Below, piece after piece: positions 62,801 through 64,000 of a stretch of DNA of 64,000 nt. A program made the translations under genes and the position numbers. The stretch's first letter is position 1. Each line of letters begins with the position of its first letter. Source of the stretch: Muscardinus avellanarius (Eukaryota > Chordata > Mammalia > Rodentia > Gliridae); contig OY726573.1 in NCBI GenBank assembly GCA_963383645.1, positions 20,436,845 to 20,500,844 of the forward strand, written 5' to 3'. The notes below the pieces were generated by a model, which saw only the letters and a list, made by a program, of their open reading frames with translations, did not search any database and was not told the DNA's origin.

Positions 62801-63031
62801 TCAGGACATGGATGCAGAAGACAGGGTTGTGGTAGAGTACCATGAGGAGCTTCCAGTTCTCAAGCCAACCCGGGAGCGGAGCTCATCCAGGCGGTCTAGT
62901 GCCAGCAGCTCAGACTCAGATGAGATGGACTATGATCTAGAACTGAAAATGATTTCCACTCCCTCACCAAAGAAAAGCATGAAAATGACTATGTATGCTG
63001 ATGAAGTGGAATCTCAGTTGAAAAATATTAG
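27830..63031 (+). CDS. NCBP3: Nuclear cap-binding protein subunit 3 (C17orf85 homologue), coding exons 1-10
   Basis: NCBP3 binds the 7-methylguanosine cap and, with NCBP1, forms an alternative nuclear cap-binding complex that supports mRNA export and contacts the exon junction and TREX machinery. Joined exons are 27830-28012, 29397-29462, 31924-32029, 43349-43474, 47640-47768, 47997-48073, 51168-51276, 57870-57969, 58267-58370 and 62734-63031, giving 432 complete codons. They start MAAVRGLRVSVKAEAPAGPA and run to SQLKNI. An RRM-like fold spans about residues 120-187 and contains the WLDD motif at 155-158, known to be needed for cap binding. Acidic stretches at about 209-229 and a 12-Glu run in exon 10 follow, with basic patches between. 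The start ATG has good context (gcgATGg). The last third (NSMRADS onward in human) lies right of the window. All phases close. Confidence 0.97.
28013..29396 (+). other. NCBP3 intron 1
   Basis: The first 300 bp are CpG-island sequence. 28320-28650 is unclassified. About 28655-29320 is L2-like. There are no SINEs in the whole intron, in contrast to all the others in this gene. Confidence 0.8.
28655..29320 (-). repeat. L2-type LINE remnant
   Basis: 'gtgctgtgaagaaagtaaaa', 'aacagcaagcacaaaggctc' and 'tgagatgggaacaagattg' occur in the order and spacing of antisense L2-type copies. Continuous for about 600 bp. Confidence 0.5.
29397..29462 (+). CDS. NCBP3: NCBP3 coding exon 2
   Basis: 22 codons: DTSRRYENKAGSFITGIDVT then SK. 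Acceptor tgttag, donor gtaagac, phase 0 on both sides. Identical to human as far as I can recall it. Confidence 0.96.
29740..30150 (-). repeat. Two diverged B1-dID SINEs
   Basis: Copies at 29740-29905 and about 29960-30150, the second with a TTTGT/TTTA leading end. Confidence 0.8.
31318..31545 (-). repeat. B1-dID SINE
   Basis: Tail 'ggttgaacccagggccattc', head ends 'gccaccacgccctgct'. Confidence 0.85.
31924..32029 (+). CDS. NCBP3: NCBP3 coding exon 3
   Basis: 35 codons plus one base: EAIEKKEQRAKRFHFRSEVN, then LAQRNVALDRDMMKK. Acceptor ctttctag, donor gtacaga. The segment is basic and helical just before the RRM-like fold. It is followed by an 11.3-kb intron. Confidence 0.96.
32385..32612 (-). 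repeat. B1-dID SINE
   Basis: Poly-T lead, 'gtaccggagatggaaccc', head ends 'gccaccacaccaag'. Confidence 0.85.
32730..33010. repeat. Possible L1 3'-end fragment with (AC)n
   Basis: A T-rich part, an (AC)n run at 32804-32837, then a pyrimidine-rich part (cccgtcctttcccctcctcc). The layout recalls the 3' end of rodent L1, but the match is weak. Confidence 0.3.
33028..33095 (+). repeat. Monomeric ID element, diverged
   Basis: 'ccctcagtggtgaacactt', middle arm 'gtgtagcatgtgtgtgaccc', 'gggtttgactgtccagcactg'. Confidence 0.6.
33415..33625 (-). repeat. MIR element
   Basis: Near full length: 'ggcagtgtgttaagcttatt', then 'aaagaggaaggctctggaag', then 'ctacacagctagtaaaagta', then 'caggattccaatccagga'. 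Confidence 0.75.
34196..35490 (-). repeat. Same-strand chain of about eight B1-dID heads and tails
   Basis: Outer ID tail 34196-34260; complete copy 34261-34499; tail-less heads at 34500-34637, 34638-34770 and 34771-34905; copy 34906-35040 with its leading TTTA run; young copy about 35041-35228; heads to 35345 and 35490. All units are minus, and several join directly as head-to-head-part chains without an ID tail between them. Confidence 0.8.
35565..36190 (+). repeat. Three B1-dID SINEs
   Basis: Copies at 35565-35765, 35783-36000 and 36005-36190, each ending in an A-run. Confidence 0.85.
36365..36600 (+). repeat. MIR element
   Basis: 'ggccttgagcaagttattta', 'ttgatttcctcatctggaaa', 'ggtgcttggtacatagtaag': sense MIR, nearly full length. 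Confidence 0.75.
36630..37308 (-). repeat. Three B1-dID SINEs, one nested
   Basis: Copy 36630-36812. Copy 36850-37030 is interrupted by a copy at about 37032-37273 and resumes at 37274-37308 ('gagatccttctatctcagcc'), with tgagattc/tgagatcc as the likely target duplication. Confidence 0.75.
37455..37670 (-). repeat. MIR element
   Basis: 'tccattttactgatgagaaa', then 'gtaagtagcaaggctgggac' and 'cctgtgttcctatcactcta': antisense MIR. Confidence 0.65.
37755..38830. repeat. CR1/L3-type LINE remnant split by SINEs
   Basis: 'ggaggtcatctagacccac', 'cctctgcttgaatatctag', 'ttccagtttctgaatgcctt', and after the SINE block 'tttatccctattaaattaca' follow the order of mammalian L3/CR1 copies. SINEs at about 38284-38730 interrupt it. 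Confidence 0.45.
38284..38730 (+). repeat. Young B1-dID (+), (TTA)n, older B1-dID (-)
   Basis: A young copy at 38286-38460 was inserted at a TTATTA site duplicated on both sides. (TTA)n spans about 38466-38523. A minus copy lies at 38526-38730. Confidence 0.85.
39465..40062 (-). repeat. B1-dID SINEs with (TCC)n(TTC)n insert
   Basis: ID tail 39465-39528, pure-pyrimidine (TCC)n 39538-39617 and (TTC)n 39618-39654, full copy 39655-39857, further copy 39860-40062. Confidence 0.85.
39529..39654 (+). repeat. 126-nt pure pyrimidine tract
   Basis: T-run, about 26 TCC units, then about 12 TTC units, with no purine at all. Confidence 0.95.
40062..40690. repeat. Old L1-like sequence split by a nested SINE pair
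   Basis: L1-like parts are 40062-40150 ('gaggtaaccactgttatcag') and 40600-40690 ('cttttttcactaaataatat'). Between them lies an outer minus SINE 40172-40584, bounded by ggtttatttactttta at 40156-40171 and 40585-40600, that contains an inner SINE at about 40250-40445. Confidence 0.7.
40690..41360 (-). repeat. B1-dID SINE cluster
   Basis: ID tail 40690-40755, copies 40795-41010, 41011-41128 (head only), a (CT)n run 41129-41150, copy 41155-41360. Confidence 0.8.
41365..41800 (-). repeat. Ancient L1 fragment
   Basis: 'ttattagaaatagtgctgca', 'cccttcagagtggctatgtc', 'aatttatactaccattggca' and 'gttctgtcctttgcccacat' follow the antisense end of L1 ORF2 in order. Confidence 0.65.
41803..42240 (-). 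repeat. B1-dID SINE interrupted by a young plus-strand copy
   Basis: Outer minus copy 41803-41907 resumes at 42113-42240. The young inner copy 41908-42112 is flanked by the perfect 16-base repeat agaaatagggcctcac (41892-41907 and 42113-42128). Confidence 0.95.
42312..42488 (-). repeat. B1-dID SINE with target-site duplication
   Basis: Flanked by catgctgcattttct at 42297-42311 and 42489-42503. Confidence 0.9.
42825..43262. repeat. Two B1-dID SINEs upstream of NCBP3 exon 4
   Basis: Minus copy 42825-43010 and plus copy 43050-43245. The plus copy ends in a G-run (43247-43261) where an A-tail is expected, 87 bp before exon 4. It also carries a local 15-base duplication in its head (tggtggcacatgctt). 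Confidence 0.8.
43349..43474 (+). CDS. NCBP3: NCBP3 coding exon 4, RRM-like fold with WLDD cap-binding motif
   Basis: Acceptor from a T-rich tract ending ttttag, donor gtaagta. It completes Ala119, then IPKVRLETIYICGVDEMSTQ and on to PPAHIEWLDDTS. WLDD falls at residues 155-158, as in human. IYICGVDEM is the RNP2-like strand. Confidence 0.96.
44008..44612 (-). repeat. Two B1-dID SINEs
   Basis: Copies 44008-44233 and 44382-44610, separated by 150 bp of unique sequence. Confidence 0.85.
44978..45455 (+). repeat. Two B1-dID SINEs
   Basis: Copies 44978-45185 and 45265-45450. Confidence 0.85.
45598..46450 (-). repeat. Three B1-dID SINEs with (CTTT)n and (TTTA)n runs
   Basis: Copies 45610-45835, 45900-46085 and 46252-46450. 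(CTTT)n spans 45841-45884, and (TTTA)n spans 46205-46251. Confidence 0.85.
46567..46690 (+). repeat. B1/7SL monomer without ID tail
   Basis: 'agctgggtgtgtagtgtatg', 'ctagctacttaggaagttga' and 'ttgatcccagaaacttgggg' keep the 'GCTACTTGGGAGG' and 'TGATCCCAG' text of ancestral 7SL-derived SINEs, unlike the dID copies nearby. Confidence 0.65.
46747..47214 (+). repeat. Two B1-dID SINEs, loose tail and (AC)n
   Basis: Copies 46747-46882 (no tail) and 46884-47090, ID tail 47104-47160, (AC)n 47174-47214. Confidence 0.85.
47310..47505 (-). repeat. B1-dID SINE with (TTTG)n
   Basis: TTTG units 47316-47349, then a tail-damaged minus copy ending 'gccaccatgcctggt'. Confidence 0.8.
47640..47768 (+). CDS. 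NCBP3: NCBP3 coding exon 5
   Basis: Acceptor ttgttttag, donor gtaacag. It completes Cys161, then NVVWLDEMTATRALINMSSL (second half of the RRM-like fold) and PAQDKIKSRDASEDKSSEKS, ending KQ plus one base. The linker after the fold is charged. Human has RKKDKQ where this gene joins to SKQDRQ. Confidence 0.96.
47997..48073 (+). CDS. NCBP3: NCBP3 coding exon 6, acidic linker
   Basis: Acceptor ctattttag, donor gtcagta. 25 codons after the shared Asp: RQEDSSDDDEAEEGEVEDEN then SSDVE. The segment is very acidic, with SSDDDE resembling a CK2 site (inference). Confidence 0.96.
48368..48452 (+). repeat. Monomeric ID element
   Basis: 'tagctgtgtggtagagcacc', middle arm 'taccaccgagtgtagtatgt', 'gggtttgatccccagcacc', A-rich tail. 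Confidence 0.8.
48471..49205 (-). repeat. Nested B1-dID SINEs with (CCTT)n
   Basis: Outer ID tail 48540-48604, (CCTT)n 48605-48664, inner copy to 48855, outer head 48856-48995, then a further copy 49020-49205 of the young or intermediate type. Confidence 0.8.
49262..49945 (+). repeat. B1-dID SINEs, one nested in the linker of another
   Basis: Outer copy 49270-49425 with tail resuming at 49620-49665. Young inner copy about 49428-49615 at 'aaaaatagggctaga'. Next copy 49668-49890. (ATAC)n 49925-49945. Confidence 0.85.
50095..50490 (+). repeat. Two B1-dID SINEs and a loose ID tail
   Basis: Tail-less copy 50095-50212, copy 50214-50415, ID tail 50420-50480. Confidence 0.8.
50655..51080 (-). repeat. 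B1-dID SINE interrupted by a young plus-strand copy
   Basis: Outer minus copy 50655-50770 resumes at 50968-51080. The young inner copy 50771-50967 is flanked by aaaaagcctcactaag (50755-50770 and 50968-50983). Confidence 0.95.
51168..51276 (+). CDS. NCBP3: NCBP3 coding exon 7
   Basis: Acceptor tttttaag, donor gtaaatt. 36 codons: LDTLSQVEEESLLRNDLRPA, then NKLAKGNRLFMRFATK, plus one base. Confidence 0.96.
51300..51825. repeat. B1-dID SINEs, one minus and one plus
   Basis: Minus copy 51300-51515 and plus copy 51612-51825. Confidence 0.85.
51855..52075 (-). repeat. Young B1-dID SINE with target-site duplication
   Basis: Flanked by taatattttgttttt at 51840-51854 and 52076-52090. Confidence 0.95.
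52147..52530 (+). repeat. Young B1-dID inserted at the 5' end of an older copy
   Basis: Young copy 52147-52353 is flanked by gaaaattatttttag (52132-52146 and 52354-52368). The older, truncated copy follows at 52369-52520. Confidence 0.95.
52700..53480 (-). repeat. Nested B1-dID SINEs and a separate copy
   Basis: Outer tail 52705-52768, inner copy 52769-52992, outer head 52993-53120, then a complete copy 53255-53480. Confidence 0.85.
53765..55075 (-). repeat. Minus-strand B1-dID field with (TA)n
   Basis: ID tail 53765-53820; copies 53845-54050, 54051-54285, a head 54286-54430, (TA)n 54431-54496, copy 54497-54692, tail 54725-54780, (CA)n 54806-54832, copy 54845-55075. Confidence 0.8.
55470..56225 (-). 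repeat. B1-dID SINEs, one nested, with (CT)n and TTTA-type ends
   Basis: (CT)n 55467-55500. Outer copy 55501-55631 resumes at 55835-55925. Young inner copy 55632-55834 is flanked by gagtctcactgagtttct (55614-55631 and 55835-55852). Further copy 55945-56165, then TTTA/TGTA repeats to 56225. Confidence 0.9.
56230..56830. repeat. Ancient LINE-like sequence (L1/HAL1 type?)
   Basis: 'gccccatgactctttgaaca', 'tagcagaacaaaacattttg' and 'tggaatcagccacttctcca' occur in the order I associate with an old L1-related mammalian repeat. It has no intact reading frame of note; a 124-codon minus frame (56250-56624) has no recognisable domain. Confidence 0.45.
56850..57592. repeat. Three B1-dID SINEs
   Basis: Minus copy 56850-57070, plus copy 57150-57345, minus copy 57385-57592. 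Confidence 0.85.
57870..57969 (+). CDS. NCBP3: NCBP3 coding exon 8
   Basis: Acceptor aaattttag, donor gtgagtt. It completes Asp266, then DKKELGAARRSQYYMKYGNP and NYGGMKGILSNS, with TG left for Trp. The stretch is highly conserved and rich in Tyr and Gly. Confidence 0.96.
58267..58370 (+). CDS. NCBP3: NCBP3 coding exon 9
   Basis: Acceptor atgttgcag, donor gtagttg. It completes Trp299, then KRRYHSRRIQRDVIKKRALI and GDDVGLTSYKHRHS, plus G. A basic cluster (KRRYHSRR, IKKR) could serve nuclear localisation (inference). Reading through the donor stays open for about 44 codons to a stop at 58502. Confidence 0.96.
58645..59420 (+). repeat. Three B1-dID SINEs and a (GAAA)n run
   Basis: Copies 58645-58855, 58890-59100 and 59205-59420. 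The purine tract (GAAA)n with GA interruptions spans 59103-59200. Confidence 0.85.
59860..60240 (+). repeat. Two degraded B1-dID SINEs
   Basis: A copy with a large internal deletion at 59860-59950 and a diverged copy at 60040-60235. Confidence 0.75.
60432..61505 (+). repeat. Six-unit plus-strand B1-dID array
   Basis: Copies 60432-60625, 60645-60778 (head), 60779-60990, young copies 60998-61195 and 61198-61380, (AATA)n 61381-61440, and the outer ID tail 61445-61505. The last tail most likely belongs to the head at 60645, with the others nested in its linker. Confidence 0.8.
61620..62260. other. Unclassified segment split by a SINE
   Basis: 61620-62005 and 62206-62260 form one low-complexity-free, AT-rich stretch interrupted by a plus B1-dID at 62008-62205. 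'ccttgaaagtaccttgaat' and 'ccaccaaaaaaagcacaaaa' feel like an old interspersed repeat, but I cannot name it. Confidence 0.3.
62416..62665 (-). repeat. B1-dID SINE with (TTTA)n end and target-site duplication
   Basis: Flanked by catacttgttagt at 62403-62415 and 62666-62678. It lies 68 bp before NCBP3 exon 10. Confidence 0.9.
62734..63031 (+). CDS. NCBP3: NCBP3 coding exon 10, poly-Glu and Ser-rich region
   Basis: Acceptor ttctttcag, donor gtaaaaa. It completes Ala334 (Gly in human) and reads LVNVPEEPI, twelve consecutive Glu, then DQDMDAEDRVVVEYHEELPV, a Ser/Arg-rich part (RERSSSRRSSASSSDSDEMD), and ends DEVESQLKNI plus AG. The last two bases start an Arg codon completed in the next exon, outside the window. 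Confidence 0.96.
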
Positions 63032-64000
63032 GTAAAAAATATTTTTATCAATTTTATTTTGTATTTTGGTAGTGCTGAAGATGAAACTCAGAGCCTTTGC
63101 ATGCTGGATAAGCACTCTACTGTTGAGCTATGTCCTAACCCCTAGTTCGATTTAAACATTAATTATGAATATTTTAATTTATCTTAATATTTATTTATTT
63201 ATTTATTTATTTATTGTGGTTGGGGAGGTAAACCCAGGGACATTCTACCTCTGAGCTATATACCCAGTCCTATTTTTTTTTTTTTTTTTTTTTTTTTCAG
63301 CACTGGGGAATGGAACCCAAGGGCATTCTACCTCCAAGCTATACCCCCAGCCCTATTTTTTTAAATTCTTTATTTTGGAACAAGGTCTCACTGAGTTGCA
63401 GAGGACCTCACTAAGTAGCTGAAGCTGTCTGTGAACCTTGATACGCCTGTCTCAGCCTTCCAAATTCTGGGATAACAAGCATGCGTCACCACTCCCAGCT
63501 TATTCTTTATTTTGAAACAGGGCCTCACAAAGTTGCAAAGGCACTAAGTAACAGGCTGGTAAACAGGTAAGTAAACTTGTGGTCCTCCTGTCTCAGCTTC
63601 CTAAGTACTGGAATTATAAGCATGCTCCACCACGCCTGGCTTTGCATCTTAATTTTTATATCTTAACTTTATAATCACTTTTATCTAGTCTGATTTTAGT
63701 CCTTGTAGGAGATGAATAAAAGCATCCAGTTATTCTTATATAAGCAGTGTCCTCCTTAAATAGTACAGAAAGTTAAAAAAAAAAAAAAAAGCTGGGTGCC
63801 TCAGCAGTATAGTGAGACCCTTTTTCAAAAAAAAAAAAAAAAAGGTCTGGGGGTATAGTTTGGAGGTAGAATGCCCAGTACCAAAAGAAAAAAGAAAAAC
63901 AAAAACAGTAAAAATTACCTGTCTTCCCAGCCTTCCATGAATATAACAATTGTTAGCAATTGGTTGAATATCCTTCTAGCTATTTTTATGCATATACATA
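63032..64000 (+). other. NCBP3 intron 10, 5' part
   Basis: A monomeric ID lies on the minus strand at 63065-63148. A nested minus B1-dID set follows: outer tail 63216-63274, inner copy 63275-63500, outer head 63501-63645. A plus remnant is at 63791-63885. 63915-64000 is L1-like ('ggttgaatatccttctagct'). 63646-63790 is unclassified. Confidence 0.75.
63065..63148 (-). repeat. Monomeric ID element
   Basis: 'agtgctgaagatgaaactca', middle arm 'tttgcatgctggataagcac', 'tactgttgagctatgtccta'. Confidence 0.75.

Overview
The window is nuclear DNA from a mammal, almost certainly a squirrel-like rodent (Sciuridae or a close relative). Two facts support this. The coding exons match, residue for residue over long stretches, the mammalian genes CAMKK1 and NCBP3, which are neighbours in the same order and orientation on human 17p13. 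The space between exons is packed with well over a hundred copies of a two-part SINE: a 7SL-derived B1 head, an A-rich linker, and a tail derived from the tRNA-like ID element. This B1-dID design is typical of squirrels, dormice and relatives, and its abundance here points to sciurids. A few monomeric ID elements are also present. The species call is inference from repeat content.

Layout, all genes on the + strand. 1-2357: CAMKK1 intron. 2358-17756: the last eight coding exons of CAMKK1, residues 236-505 by the human count, covering the catalytic loop to the C-terminus. 17757 to about 19535: its 3' UTR, ending at an AATAAA signal. About 19536-27590: intergenic SINE clusters between unique or ancient-repeat DNA. 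27590-28320: the CpG-island promoter and exon 1 of NCBP3. 27830-63031: coding exons 1-10 of NCBP3 (432 complete codons; the human protein has 620 residues). The remaining exons lie beyond the right edge. Every exon junction has AG/GT ends, and codon phases add up without a frameshift, so both genes look intact as far as the window shows.

The two genes do different jobs. CAMKK1 is a cytoplasmic calcium/calmodulin-activated kinase that switches on CaMKI and CaMKIV. NCBP3 is a nuclear cap-binding protein that works with NCBP1 in mRNA export. Nothing suggests a functional link beyond adjacency. I found no bacterial-type genes, CRISPR array, endogenous retrovirus or novel multi-gene system.

The most notable non-coding signals are: (1) a 116-bp inverted duplication, 98% identical, flanking two CAMKK1 exons; (2) a SINE inserted about 32 bp from a CAMKK1 splice acceptor, duplicating a branch-point-like sequence; (3) strong divergent CTCF-type motifs in the last CAMKK1 intron and in the NCBP3 promoter; (4) repeated same-orientation nesting of B1-dID copies inside the A-rich linker of older copies; and (5) long pure pyrimidine or purine tracts.
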